A stretch of DNA of 20,048 bases from MGR-bin208 sp043779285 (GCA_043779285.1 JAYWEL010000193.1:1-20048); one strand, 5' to 3'. Shown: positions 1 to 7,617, counted from the stretch's first letter. Notes: generated by a model from the sequence alone, not told the origin. Numbers and translations are program-made.

Positions 1-385
1 ATTCGGGTGTTGGCCGCATATCTTCAAACAGGAAAACTTTGATTTCATTAGCTGCAAAAACATGGGCAACGGTTTCGGCAAAAAAGCGGCTATTATTTCT
101 GCAATCATGTGCTATTGCTACTCTAATTTCTTCATCCGGAAAATTTTGTTTCAAATAATTGGCATAACCCTGAGTGGCCATTCCAATCGTATATTTGTTC
201 ATTCGGTTGGTTCCAATGCCCATAATTCCACGCAGACCCCCAGTGCCAAATTCGAGATTTTTATAAAATGCTTCTTCCAGTTCGGCAGGGTTTTCTATCA
301 GCAGTTTCCGAACTTCTTCTTTTGTCTGTTCATCAAAATTTCCATTCAACCAGCTATCGATCTTCACTTTTATTAAACTGTCCAT
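1..385 (-). CDS. Phosphohexomutase (phosphoglucomutase/phosphomannomutase family), N-terminal part only
   Basis: This is the first 128 codons of an alpha-D-phosphohexomutase; the rest lies beyond the left edge. Read on the minus strand it begins MDSLIKVKIDSWLNG and contains FGTGGLRGIMGIG near residue 47, the family's N-terminal signature. It then has a conserved AHDCRNNS stretch and ends in the RPTP motif. The catalytic phosphoserine loop would follow just outside the window. Enzymes of this family interconvert hexose 1- and 6-phosphates through a bisphosphate intermediate in the cytoplasm; whether glucose or mannose phosphate is preferred cannot be told from this part. The ATG at 385 has an AAGGAAAA stretch a few bases upstream. 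The gene is divergent from the DUF2279 gene, with 79 bp between the starts. Confidence 0.9.
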   Translation of the reverse strand, partial: MDSLIKVKIDSWLNGNFDEQTKEEVRKLLIENPAELEEAFYKNLEFGTGGLRGIMGIGTNRMNKYTIGMATQGYANYLKQNFPDEEIRVAIAHDCRNNSRFFAETVAHVFAANEIKVFLFEDMRPTPE

Positions 386-464
386 ATTATTTTCCTTGTG
401 TATTTTTTTTGAACCTGTTTCTGCAATATGATGCGAAAATAAGAAATGTGAATTTACGAGATAA

Positions 465-1634
465 ATGAACTGTATTTTTGTTTTGGCTGGATTAATCAAT
501 CTGTCCGAATTTAAACAAACCATTCGTCCATTGAGAAAAAGGGGTGCATTTATAATTGTCGCATGGCCGTACAGTTTGTGGGCGGTGAGGACACCGCCCA
601 CGGCGAACTGCCCCGGTTGGTGTCCCCACCAACCGGCGACAATTATAAATGCACCCAGAAAAAGAGTTTTATTTTCTTTTTTAATTTTACTTACTTCCAC
701 TGCAGTCTGTCTGTCGCAGGATTCAAGCCTCATTAAACAACCAATCGACAGCTCTTTTTCTACAGCCATTTATAAAAATCAAATACGCAATAAAAAAAGG
801 GTTCAATGGATGACTGCAGCTAATGTTGCTTTCTATTCCACTTCATTAATATTACTGAATGAAGCCTGGTACAACGATTATCCGAAAACAAATTTTCATG
901 TTTTTAACGACGGAAAAGAATGGTTGCAGTTAGATAAAATTGGCCATACAATGACCGCATACAATATCGCAAAAGAATCATTTGGCTTATGGAAATGGAC
1001 AGGTTTGCCGCACAATAAATCAACAATACTTGGTGGCATCAATGGTATGGCGTATTTAACAGTGATTGAATTTCTGGATGCCCATTCGGCTGAATGGGGC
1101 TGGAGCTGGTCAGACATTTCAGCCAACATGATCGGCACTGGTTTATTTACGGCTCAGGAATTATTGTGGAAAGATCAACGGGTACTTTTAAAATTTTCAT
1201 TTCATACAGTCGATTATAAAACTAAAGAATTGCATGACCGTGCGGATTATTTATTTGGCCAAAAATGGTATGAACGAATGTTGAAAGATTATAATGGTCA
1301 AACATATTGGTTGAGTGCAAACATTCACTCCTTTTTGCCTGAAACAAAAATTCCAAAGTGGCTTAACCTTGCAGTAGGTTATGGTGCCGACGGGATGTTT
1401 GGTGGTTTCGACAATATTGGGAAAGACAAAAATGGAACCATCATTTTTAACCGGCCTGATATTCCTAGAGTGAGACAATATTATATAGCTCCTGATATCA
1501 ATTTTTCGGGAATAAAAACAAATAAGCAATGGCTGAAAACAGTTTTTTCTTTATTGAATACATTTAAGTTCCCTACTCCGGCACTGATGCTGGATTCAAA
1601 AGGAAAAATGAAACTATATGGAATTTATTTTTAG
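465..1634 (+). CDS. DUF2279 (YfiM-like) exported protein with a 5' end altered by an inserted palindromic element
   Basis: The protein from about residue 100 onward matches the DUF2279 family, an uncharacterised envelope family: conserved NEAWYNDY, LDKIGHTMTAY, an EF.DAHSAEWGWSWSD block and a beta-rich C-terminus ending in an aromatic (GIYF), which suggests outer-membrane or periplasmic location. A signal peptide (RKRVLFSFLILLTSTAV..LSQ) lies at residues 65-87 of the longest reading frame, not at the N-terminus, because a 115-bp element plus an 8-bp duplication sits in front of it. Removing the insertion joins a TTG codon at 531 directly to the signal peptide (MRKRVLFSF...), which I infer was the ancestral start. 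The ATG at 465 gives the longest open frame (389 aa), but its N-terminus does not look like a signal peptide. The true present start is uncertain and expression or export may be impaired. Ends 12 bp from the convergent phosphoribosyltransferase gene. Confidence 0.75.
   Translation: MNCIFVLAGLINLSEFKQTIRPLRKRGAFIIVAWPYSLWAVRTPPTANCPGWCPHQPATIINAPRKRVLFSFLILLTSTAVCLSQDSSLIKQPIDSSFSTAIYKNQIRNKKRVQWMTAANVAFYSTSLILLNEAWYNDYPKTNFHVFNDGKEWLQLDKIGHTMTAYNIAKESFGLWKWTGLPHNKSTILGGINGMAYLTVIEFLDAHSAEWGWSWSDISANMIGTGLFTAQELLWKDQRVLLKFSFHTVDYKTKELHDRADYLFGQKWYERMLKDYNGQTYWLSANIHSFLPETKIPKWLNLAVGYGADGMFGGFDNIGKDKNGTIIFNRPDIPRVRQYYIAPDINFSGIKTNKQWLKTVFSLLNTFKFPTPALMLDSKGKMKLYGIYF
473..480 (+). promoter_or_regulatory. 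Possible -7 promoter box (TATTTTTG) for the DUF2279 gene
   Basis: TATTTTTG fits the Bacteroidota -7 consensus TAnnTTTG. A start site a few bases downstream would exclude the ATG at 465 and leave roughly 45 nt of leader before the TTG at 531, in agreement with the inferred ancestral start. No convincing -33 TTTG was found at the expected distance, and such octamers occur by chance in AT-rich DNA. Confidence 0.3.
534..541. repeat. Left copy of 8-bp target-site duplication (AGAAAAAG)
   Basis: Identical to the octamer at 657-664 and directly abutting the outer end of the left terminal inverted repeat. Together with the element it adds 123 bp, which is 41 codons, so the host reading frame is kept. 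At the protein level the duplication shows as RKR before and after the inserted segment. Confidence 0.75.
542..656. mobile_element. MITE-like palindromic element with perfect 21-bp terminal inverted repeats
   Basis: The element starts GGGTGCATTTATAATTGTCG at 542-561 (the repeat continues to 562) and ends with its exact reverse complement at 636-656. Immediately outside both ends is the same octamer AGAAAAAG (534-541 and 657-664), as expected for a target-site duplication. The GC-rich core holds two hairpins: GTGGGCGGTG/CACCGCCCAC (578-587 with 592-601, loop AGGA) and CCGGTTGGTG/CACCAACCGG (613-622 with 627-636, loop TCCC). A CAGTT/AACTG pair (572-576 with 606-610) extends the first. No protein of its own is encoded, so it would be a non-autonomous element moved by a transposase elsewhere. 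An alternative is a REP/RAYT-type palindrome, but these do not normally leave an 8-bp duplication. The family name is unknown to me. Confidence 0.8.
657..664. repeat. Right copy of 8-bp target-site duplication (AGAAAAAG)
   Basis: Matches 534-541 exactly and begins at the first base after the right terminal inverted repeat. It encodes the basic n-region (RKR) of the DUF2279 signal peptide. Confidence 0.75.
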
Positions 1635-1646
1635 TATAAGTATTAA

Positions 1647-2147
1647 TTACTCAAGCCAGGCTCCCGTAATTTCTTTTCCCTCAACTTTTACATAAATATG
1701 TTCAGCAATGGTTGTGGCAATTGAAAGACCCACATAATCGGGACTCACCGGAAATTTTTTATGGCTTCGTTCTACCAATACAAGGGTTTGAATTTTTTTA
1801 GGATGAAATTGAATAAATGGTTTTAACGCATAAAGTAAAGTTTTGCCACTGTTTGCTACATCGTCAATAAGGATAATCACTTTATCATTAAAATCAATCG
1901 GACTATCGATGACCACTTCAGCTGGTAATTTTTTATTCAATGAAACGATGATCAGTTCAATTTTTTTATCACAGATTTTATTTAACTGATGAAAAATGGA
2001 TTGGGCCATTACAACGCCATTTTCTTTTATCCCTGCCAAAACAATCGATTCTTCATCCAGGTTGTTCTCCAAAATCTCATAGGCCATCCGAATCATTTTT
2101 TTTTCTACAACTGCCTTCGAAAGTATCTGCGTTTTATCTTTTGACAT
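1647..2147 (-). CDS. PyrR-type phosphoribosyltransferase
   Basis: A 166-residue type I phosphoribosyltransferase. The PRPP-binding loop VIILIDDVANSGKTL sits around residues 90-104, with the two acidic residues (DD) and the SGKT turn typical of the family. The length and the N-terminal SKAVVEKKMIRMAYEILENN segment resemble PyrR bifunctional proteins (uracil phosphoribosyltransferase/pyrimidine regulator). It is cytoplasmic. No pyr operon or PyrR-binding leader is visible, so a regulatory role is not supported; a base-salvage or orphan PRTase role is equally possible. I start it at the ATG at 2147; an in-frame TTG nine bases upstream is less likely. Convergent with the DUF2279 gene, with no clear terminator in the 12-bp gap. 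Confidence 0.8.
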   Translation of the reverse strand: MSKDKTQILSKAVVEKKMIRMAYEILENNLDEESIVLAGIKENGVVMAQSIFHQLNKICDKKIELIIVSLNKKLPAEVVIDSPIDFNDKVIILIDDVANSGKTLLYALKPFIQFHPKKIQTLVLVERSHKKFPVSPDYVGLSIATTIAEHIYVKVEGKEITGAWLE

Positions 2148-2212
2148 GGTATTCAATATTTTTTATCTTATTTATCGGTAAGCCTTAATTTAGCGAAAGT
2201 AATTAAACCTCC

Positions 2213-3523
2213 ATGCATATCATACAGCAAATATTATTTGTACTTCTAAGTGGTTTTTCTATCTGGTTATTTTCAAAAAATATAAATCAGATCAGAAAGA
2301 ACATCAATTTGGGCAAAGAGGAAAACATCCATGACAACCCATCTACCCGATGGAAAAATGTTTTTTTATTGGCATTTGGGCAGAAAAAAATGTTTAAAAA
2401 TCCTTTAGTGGCCATACTCCACCTGTTTGTATATGTTGGATTTGTAATTATCAACCTGGAGGTTCTCGAAATAGTTTTGGATGGTTTGTTGGGAACCCAT
2501 CGTTTGTTTGCCGAACCTTTAGGCGAATTTTATTCCCTATTAATAAATTCATTTGAAGTATTGGCATTATTGGTTCTTATATCCTGTGTTATTTTTCTGA
2601 TACGCAGAAACATTATCAAACTGAAACGTTTTATCAGCAAGGATCTGGATGGATGGCCAAGGTCTGATGCCAACTATATTCTAATAACAGAAATTGTGTT
2701 GATGTCATTGTTTCTACTAATGAATACTACCGATAGATCGTTGCAATTGCAGGGACATGCATTGTACAAAGACACGGGTGATTTTTTAATTTCCGGTATT
2801 ATTGTTCCCTCGTTTAGCAAGATGAGCAGTGCTACATTAATAGGCATTGAACGAATTGCATGGTGGATGCACATTTTTGGAATTTTTGCATTTTTAAATT
2901 ACCTACCTTATTCCAAGCATCTGCATATTTTATTCGCATTTCCCAATGCCTATTATGCCAAATTGGTTCCACAAGGTAAAATGAGCAATATGCCTTCCAT
3001 TCAAAACGAAGTTTTGTATGCTATGCAACCGGAATTAATACCTACTGAAGCGGCAGCTCCGGAAAAATTTGGTGCTAAAGATGTTTTTGATTTGAGCTGG
3101 AAAAACCTCTTGGATGCATATACCTGTACAGAATGTGGCCGATGTAGTGATGCATGTCCTGCGAATAAAACTGGCAAATTACTTTCGCCCCGAAAGATTA
3201 TGATGGATACACGTGACCGGGTGGATGTTGTAGGAAAAAATATTCAAGCAAATGGTATATGGAAAGATGATGGCCGAAACCTTTTCGACCACATCACAGT
3301 TGAAGAACTCCGGGCATGTACTACCTGTAACGCCTGTGTGGAAGAATGCCCGGTAAGTATCAGTCCGCTGGATATCATACTTGAATTAAGACGTTCACTT
3401 GTGATGGAAGACAGTAATGCTCCGCAGGAATGGAACACCATGTTCAGCAATGTGGAGAATAATTTTGCCCCCTGGAAATTCTCTCCCGATGACCGGGATA
3501 AATGGGTAGAAGAAATGAAATAA
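2213..3523 (+). CDS. Membrane-bound 4Fe-4S oxidoreductase subunit (HdrC/NarI-like)
   Basis: 436 residues. The N-terminal two thirds carry about five hydrophobic segments (roughly residues 4-20, 62-88, 108-130, 154-172, 214-245). Histidines in the segments near ILHLFVYVGF and in WWMHIFGIF...YSKHLHILF resemble b-heme ligands of NarI/DsrM-type domains. The C-terminal part has two complete [4Fe-4S] motifs: C305, C308, C311, C315P and C369, C372, C375, C379P. Proteins of this design pass electrons between a soluble partner and the quinone pool. The expected partner is the HdrB-like CCG protein at 9962; the domain set NarI-like + 2x4Fe-4S + CCG is that of single-chain ETF:menaquinone oxidoreductase-type proteins, here split in two. 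No etfAB genes are in the window, so the electron donor is inferred only. Confidence 0.85.
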   Translation: MHIIQQILFVLLSGFSIWLFSKNINQIRKNINLGKEENIHDNPSTRWKNVFLLAFGQKKMFKNPLVAILHLFVYVGFVIINLEVLEIVLDGLLGTHRLFAEPLGEFYSLLINSFEVLALLVLISCVIFLIRRNIIKLKRFISKDLDGWPRSDANYILITEIVLMSLFLLMNTTDRSLQLQGHALYKDTGDFLISGIIVPSFSKMSSATLIGIERIAWWMHIFGIFAFLNYLPYSKHLHILFAFPNAYYAKLVPQGKMSNMPSIQNEVLYAMQPELIPTEAAAPEKFGAKDVFDLSWKNLLDAYTCTECGRCSDACPANKTGKLLSPRKIMMDTRDRVDVVGKNIQANGIWKDDGRNLFDHITVEELRACTTCNACVEECPVSISPLDIILELRRSLVMEDSNAPQEWNTMFSNVENNFAPWKFSPDDRDKWVEEMK

Positions 3524-3542
3524 GCAATTCAATTTTTATAAA

Positions 3543-3872
3543 ATGCATATTCCTGATTTTCCTTTAAGCCACATGGACTGGTCATCAATCCTAGCAGAAG
3601 ATCATGCCGGGGAAACCGGTACTGCAAGTTGGAAAACATTGAATATTGCTGATATCAGAATACGAATGGTGGAATTTTCAGCAAACTATTTATCCGATCA
3701 TTGGTGTTCAAAAGGACATTTGATTCAATGTTTGGAAGGAGAAATTAATATCTTTTCAAAAACTGGACAAACCATACTACTAAAAAAAGGAATGACTTGT
3801 ATTGTTGGAAATGAAAGTGATGCACATAAAACAAGTTCCGTCATTAGATGCAAACTGCTGATTATTGACTGA
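3543..3872 (+). CDS. DHCW-motif cupin-fold protein
   Basis: A 109-residue single-domain cupin. The segment YLSDHWCSKGHLIQCLEGE (residues 49-67) contains the Asp-His-Trp-Cys signature that names this small family, followed by a His and a Glu in cupin metal-site positions (H59, E65/E67). The rest predicts a beta-barrel ending in a buried strand (CKLLIID). The family has no established reaction. It starts 19 bp after the Fe-S oxidoreductase stop, so the two may be cotranscribed, although the oxidoreductase's expected follower is the HdrB-like gene. Confidence 0.8.
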   Translation: MHIPDFPLSHMDWSSILAEDHAGETGTASWKTLNIADIRIRMVEFSANYLSDHWCSKGHLIQCLEGEINIFSKTGQTILLKKGMTCIVGNESDAHKTSSVIRCKLLIID

Positions 3873-4130
3873 TTTTCTGCTACTTATTAAAATGGTTAAC
3901 TATTTTATTGAATATGTGCATAAAAAATACTGTATATTTTTTATCAATATATTAAAATTCGGTAACTTAATAAACCAAAACTACAGCCAGCATTTAGGCT
4001 GAATAAATTATCAAAACTGCTTCTCTTAGTTCTTTTAAATTCCTGGTATTATTTTCAATTTTAATAAAAAAAATTAAAACCCGTAACGTGTGAAAGTGTG
4101 TAATTTATTATTCATCTTAAAATTTTAATT

Positions 4131-4538
4131 ATGGAAGTTCTAACAAGGCAAATCGAAAAAGTAAAAGGCATGTACGAATCCTTTAACAAAGGAGACATTC
4201 CTTCCATTATTTCCAAAATGGACAAAGATTGCATCTGGGAATCTATGGGTCAGCCCGACATTCCTTATGCAGGAATTTATCATGGTCCGGCTGATGTAAA
4301 ATCGTTCTTCACAAAACTTACCAATCATATCAATTTCACTGAAATGGAACCTGAACATTTCACAGAAGTTGATAACCTGGTAACAGTTACCGGCCACTTT
4401 AAAGGAACTGTTTTGAAAAACAAAAAACTGGTTTCTTCTATTTGGGCTATGACCTTTGAATTTAGTAATTCAGGGAAAGTGACTCATTTTAGAGACATTT
4501 TTGACACACTTACTGTCGGTAGGGCATTTACCAAGTAA
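4131..4538 (+). CDS. SnoaL-like / NTF2-fold protein
   Basis: A 135-residue NTF2-like domain. The N-terminal helix is followed by MYESFNKGDIPSIISKMDKDCIWE, then YAGIYHGPADVKSFFTKL and a beta-sheet region with HFRDIFDT near the C-terminus, the usual pattern of SnoaL-like ketosteroid-isomerase relatives. The members vary widely in function and no catalytic assignment can be made here. It has no signal peptide. It is preceded by 258 bp without a gene, suggesting its own promoter, although no good TAnnTTTG box was found there, and is followed by a strong hairpin terminator. Confidence 0.8.
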   Translation: MEVLTRQIEKVKGMYESFNKGDIPSIISKMDKDCIWESMGQPDIPYAGIYHGPADVKSFFTKLTNHINFTEMEPEHFTEVDNLVTVTGHFKGTVLKNKKLVSSIWAMTFEFSNSGKVTHFRDIFDTLTVGRAFTK

Positions 4539-4555
4539 AATGACCTTGCATGCCG

Positions 4556-4589
4556 AAAGCCTTTATCCAATGACGATAGAGGCTTTTTT
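4556..4589 (+). terminator. Rho-independent terminator after the SnoaL-like gene
   Basis: AAAGCCTTTATC (4556-4567) pairs with GATAGAGGCTTT (4575-4586) over 12 positions, including one G-T pair, with a CAATGAC loop, and runs into a T tract at 4584-4589. It begins 18 bp after the SnoaL-like stop and touches the stop codon of the convergent lysE-like gene, so it may separate both transcripts, although the T tract favours the plus strand. Confidence 0.85.
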
Positions 4590-5280
4590 AATGAATTCTT
4601 TTTTCCAATGACTGTGTAAATTCTTCGGGGTGTTTCAACAGATATACAGAATCTTTTTTTCGACTCATTTTCCAGATTTGTAATAAAGCAGTTATGAAAA
4701 AAATGCCGCCAATTATCCAGCTTAATATATGTTGATTGTTTTTTAAAAGTTCGCCAACAAACTTTCCACCTAAAATAAATACCATATTTCCGATGAGGGT
4801 TCCAATGCCGATACCAATGATATACACATTGTAATGATCGTTTCGGGGTAATAATATTTTTTTGCTGAATAAAACGGTACTCCATCCGAACCAGAAAGGA
4901 ATTTGAATAGGGTTCAACGCACTCATGAAGAGACCTAACCAATACCGATGCAAGGAACTGCTTAATATTACATTTTTATTTACAACAGGATTTAATGCGG
5001 CATAAAAACTAAAGAAAGCTAAGGCCAGTATGATAAATAATGTCACCCATTCTAGAATCCTGAAGATTTTTTCCTGCTTACTGACCCAATCCATTGCCAC
5101 TAATGAGATCCGTACATAAATTACTTCTGCAGTGAGAGAACCCAATGAAAAAAGTACAGCTTGAAAAACACCATCCGAAATAGAAATTTGCATGGCTGCA
5201 ATATTCAAAGTTCCTAATGGCAGAGTTCCCAGAAAACTAACTAATAAACCAACCAATAAAACCTTAATCAATGTTGACAT
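4588..5280 (-). CDS. LysE-family transporter
   Basis: 230 residues with about six hydrophobic segments and the LysE/RhtB-like N-terminus (LVSFLGTLPLGTLNIAAMQISISDG), where the PxGxxN-type turn and following glycine are conserved. A second half with ALNPIQIPFWFGW resembles the internal repeat of the superfamily. Members export amino acids or small metabolites across the inner membrane; the substrate here is unknown. A C-terminal cytoplasmic tail of about 30 residues (SRKKDSVYLLKHPEEFTQSLE) follows the last helix. It begins 30 bp after the ATP-grasp stop and is probably the last gene of the yceI - dinB-like - NRDE - ATP-grasp run, so its substrate could be related to the ATP-grasp product, but that is inference. 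Confidence 0.8.
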   Translation of the reverse strand: MSTLIKVLLVGLLVSFLGTLPLGTLNIAAMQISISDGVFQAVLFSLGSLTAEVIYVRISLVAMDWVSKQEKIFRILEWVTLFIILALAFFSFYAALNPVVNKNVILSSSLHRYWLGLFMSALNPIQIPFWFGWSTVLFSKKILLPRNDHYNVYIIGIGIGTLIGNMVFILGGKFVGELLKNNQHILSWIIGGIFFITALLQIWKMSRKKDSVYLLKHPEEFTQSLEKRIH

Positions 5281-5310
5281 TCTGCAAAAATAATATTTAG
5301 AAATATGAAC

Positions 5311-6390
5311 TTAACTATTTAATAAAATCGCTTCATGAATTCGTTTCAATTTTTTTGTATGTACCTCATTATCCATAAACATTTTTGTCCCTTGAGAAAC
5401 AGATAAATAAGAATATCCTTTTTTATGATTTCGACGGCTTATCTGCCAAAGGATAGTCCAATGCCTTACAATCTCATACCATGCAAAAAACACAGAATGC
5501 TTCGGATCATAGATATGGGTTGGTTCACTCCCTGCCCCATTTAATTCTATAATGGAAAAATTTTTCCCATGCCGGAGATCTTCCCAATTAGCATAACGTA
5601 TATCGAGTCTGCCAAAATAAAAATCCGGTATTTGTTTACAAATTGAATCAAAACTGTTGGTCAGGGTTTCATCAATCAAATGCGAGGCATCCAAGAATTT
5701 TGATCCTCTGACATGATTACCATAAGGAACCAAAACTATCCTTTTCTGATCTGGGATAATGTCATTTATTTTTTCTGCAAATTCTTTTTTTAAGGATTCG
5801 AGTTGAATAATATTTCTATCATCTTGAAAAAGTAATTCCAACATCGTACTGTTTCCATCACCGGTAATAGTCAGAAATTCTTTTGATACTATACCCGAGA
5901 GTTGACCATTCTCTCTATCGGGAAACCGGTAATAAAATAAACCGACTTCATTTGAATACGGCACAAATTCCTGAATGTGAAAATCGAGTGAATAGAATTG
6001 AATGAATTTATTTAGCTCATGTTCTGTATCTATTTTTTTTACAGCATAACCCTTTAAACCTATATTGGGCTTGATGATCAGGGGATATTGAAAAGTATTT
6101 TTTTGAAGTAACTCAATGACTTCTTCTAGCAAAACGCCTTCTTCAAGAAAGATTGTTTTGGGTGTGTAGTTTTTAGGAAGTAAGGGATAAATATCTTTTT
6201 TAGATTCCATTAAAAATCCCCCATTTTTTATTCGGGGGTTTGAAGCAGAGAAAAAATATCGGAAACCACTTAATATACAATACAGGGTTATGACAGGATA
6301 AATCAATGCATAAACAATATTGGAGTTCCAATATTCCCAATGAAGTAATCGAATGATAAAAGGTTTTTTGAGAAATTTTTTAAAACTCAT
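5311..6390 (-). CDS. Membrane-associated ATP-grasp enzyme, substrate unknown (paralogue A)
   Basis: 359 residues starting MSFKKFLKKP. A hydrophobic stretch (about residues 24-46) and a conserved FFSASNP....GGF..ESKKDIY segment precede an ATP-grasp fold: IIKPNIGLKGY near residue 107 (ATP-binding Lys and glycine loop), FVPYSNEVGLFYYRFP, a VTGDG-like ITGDGNSTMLELL turn, LDIRY, and the metal-binding SIIELNGAGSEP at about 279-290. ATP-grasp enzymes activate a carboxylate as acyl phosphate and ligate it to an amine or thiol; this subgroup's substrate is not known to me. The ATG at 6390 overlaps the NRDE stop as ATGA, so translation is probably coupled; an ATG 12 bases upstream is also in frame. Clearly homologous to the gene at 8782-9819. 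Confidence 0.8.
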   Translation of the reverse strand: MSFKKFLKKPFIIRLLHWEYWNSNIVYALIYPVITLYCILSGFRYFFSASNPRIKNGGFLMESKKDIYPLLPKNYTPKTIFLEEGVLLEEVIELLQKNTFQYPLIIKPNIGLKGYAVKKIDTEHELNKFIQFYSLDFHIQEFVPYSNEVGLFYYRFPDRENGQLSGIVSKEFLTITGDGNSTMLELLFQDDRNIIQLESLKKEFAEKINDIIPDQKRIVLVPYGNHVRGSKFLDASHLIDETLTNSFDSICKQIPDFYFGRLDIRYANWEDLRHGKNFSIIELNGAGSEPTHIYDPKHSVFFAWYEIVRHWTILWQISRRNHKKGYSYLSVSQGTKMFMDNEVHTKKLKRIHEAILLNS

Positions 6391-7115
6391 CGGTGGGCAC
6401 ATTCTTTTTTCAGATCAAAATTTAACGTTGAAGTTCTAGTATTTTTTGTGTCGAAATAGTTGATTCTACCAAACGAATCATGGAGTAAAATGCTGATTAT
6501 ACTGACAGTGCAATATTCATTATCCCTATTCATTAATATTGCATTCCTTACGTCATCATCTCCAGTAAATTGATGAAACTTTAGAATTCCTTCCTGCTCC
6601 GGATTTGAATTTTGTATCAACCAATCAGAAAACCACTCCTGCCTTTTTTCGATAGCTTCATTACTGTATAATGTTGCAGAAGACCATATATATGGCTGCA
6701 ATACATTTAAAGAAAGCAAATGTTTTTTATTTCCATCCCACCTGCATTCATATAATTTTTCCTCCTCCCAGATTATAACGGTAAATGGTTCAATTTGCAT
6801 CAGGTCAATCAGCTTAAATTCTTCAAAGGGCCTCTTTTGTTGAATCAGTTTAAGCACCACTAATCCACGGCTATATTTATATGGTGGAGTAAATGAATGA
6901 TTTGCAAATGCACCATTCATTAATACAACTACATTGCCATTTTCATGAACCGCAAACCAGGTTCCTCCTGCCTGAGTGTCTTTCGGATAATAGATGATTC
7001 CTTCGGGAAATTGATATGCTTCAGGTTCAATGGCATCTGGCCGGGAATATTTCTCGTCCCGGTTTGATGTGATGATTGCAGTATTTCCAGAAGGTATGAA
7101 TGTTATGGTGCACAT
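6387..7115 (-). CDS. NRDE-family protein (TANGO2-like)
   Basis: 242 residues, starting MCTITFIPSGN. Cys2 follows the initiator Met and the NRDE motif that names the family is at residues 18-21 (TSNRDEKYSRP), followed by GGTWFAVHENGNVVVLMNG. The fold is related to N-terminal nucleophile hydrolases, and Cys2 would be the nucleophile after Met removal. Eukaryotic TANGO2 has been linked to lipid and heme handling; the bacterial role is not settled. The start overlaps the end of the DinB-like gene by 13 bases and the stop overlaps the next start as ATGA, so the gene sits in a tightly coupled run. No signal peptide, hence cytoplasmic. Confidence 0.85.
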   Translation of the reverse strand: MCTITFIPSGNTAIITSNRDEKYSRPDAIEPEAYQFPEGIIYYPKDTQAGGTWFAVHENGNVVVLMNGAFANHSFTPPYKYSRGLVVLKLIQQKRPFEEFKLIDLMQIEPFTVIIWEEEKLYECRWDGNKKHLLSLNVLQPYIWSSATLYSNEAIEKRQEWFSDWLIQNSNPEQEGILKFHQFTGDDDVRNAILMNRDNEYCTVSIISILLHDSFGRINYFDTKNTRTSTLNFDLKKECAHR

Positions 7116-7600
7116 GTAATTTTATGCTTTATAGTTGAGAAAGCCATTCCGAAATTATCTGGTAATTCCAGATCAGTTACTTCTTTGATAACTACACGAA
7201 TCATGGCCATATGATGTATAGCATGATCCAAATTGTAGGCCAATTCTCTTTTGTAATTTGTTTTTATCTGAATAAAACTGGTATTGACTTCATCCGGACA
7301 AGTTTCCAAAATCAAATCCTTTTCTGCTTTCCCAATAGATAATGGAATATCATTTAATAACTTGATGGCAAGGTCTTTATTTATTTCGATTATTTTGTCT
7401 CTTCGTCTGTTTTCATAATTAATAAAACCTTTTTCATATCCATTTTCAAGTCCTTGAAACATTTCAATAATATGCCGCACATGTTGCCCGATATTGGATT
7501 GATTTAAACGTTGACTGGGCATTACATACTGTTCAAGACTTAATAAATTGAGAACCTCTGTTAATTGATAAATAATATTTTGAATAGATGCATGAAGCAT
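7103..7600 (-). CDS. DinB-like four-helix-bundle protein
   Basis: 165 residues, largely helical, with the DinB/YfiT pattern of metal-binding histidines: GQHVRHIIEMF at residues 39-48 (H40, H43) and AYNLDHAIHHMAMIR at 121-135 (H126, H129/H130). DinB-superfamily proteins include bacillithiol S-transferases and metal-dependent hydrolases, but many members have no known activity, and this one cannot be assigned. It starts 17 bp after the yceI-like stop and overlaps the NRDE start by 13 bases, so it is probably cotranscribed with both. Despite the family name, it is unrelated to DNA polymerase IV. Confidence 0.8.
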   Translation of the reverse strand: MLHASIQNIIYQLTEVLNLLSLEQYVMPSQRLNQSNIGQHVRHIIEMFQGLENGYEKGFINYENRRRDKIIEINKDLAIKLLNDIPLSIGKAEKDLILETCPDEVNTSFIQIKTNYKRELAYNLDHAIHHMAMIRVVIKEVTDLELPDNFGMAFSTIKHKITCAP

Positions 7601-7617
7601 GATGAAAAATAATACGA

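Noticed and set aside
465..530. The N-terminus MNCIFVLAGLINLSEFK upstream of the element as a genuine signal peptide
   Set aside because: Hydrophobic run is short and lacks a basic n-region and cleavage site; a much better signal peptide lies after the element, and a promoter-like box falls at 473-480.
542..656. The palindromic element as an intrinsic terminator or tRNA-like gene
   Set aside because: No T tract follows it on either strand, no acceptor or T-arm consensus is present, and the flanking duplication indicates insertion.
3244..3450. Antisense open frames inside the Fe-S gene and similar open frames overlapping most genes here
   Set aside because: They lack recognisable domains and lie opposite strongly conserved coding sequence, so they are shadows of the real genes.
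3873..4130. 258-bp gene-free stretch as a possible small RNA or riboswitch, including a CAGCC/GGCTG hairpin at 3984-4001
   Set aside because: The stem is only 5 bp, there is no T tract, and no recognisable riboswitch motif or -7 box was found; it looks like ordinary AT-rich leader sequence.
4484..4942. A separate minus-strand reading frame overlapping the LysE gene end
   Set aside because: It is in a different frame from the well-supported LysE family protein and has no recognisable domain.
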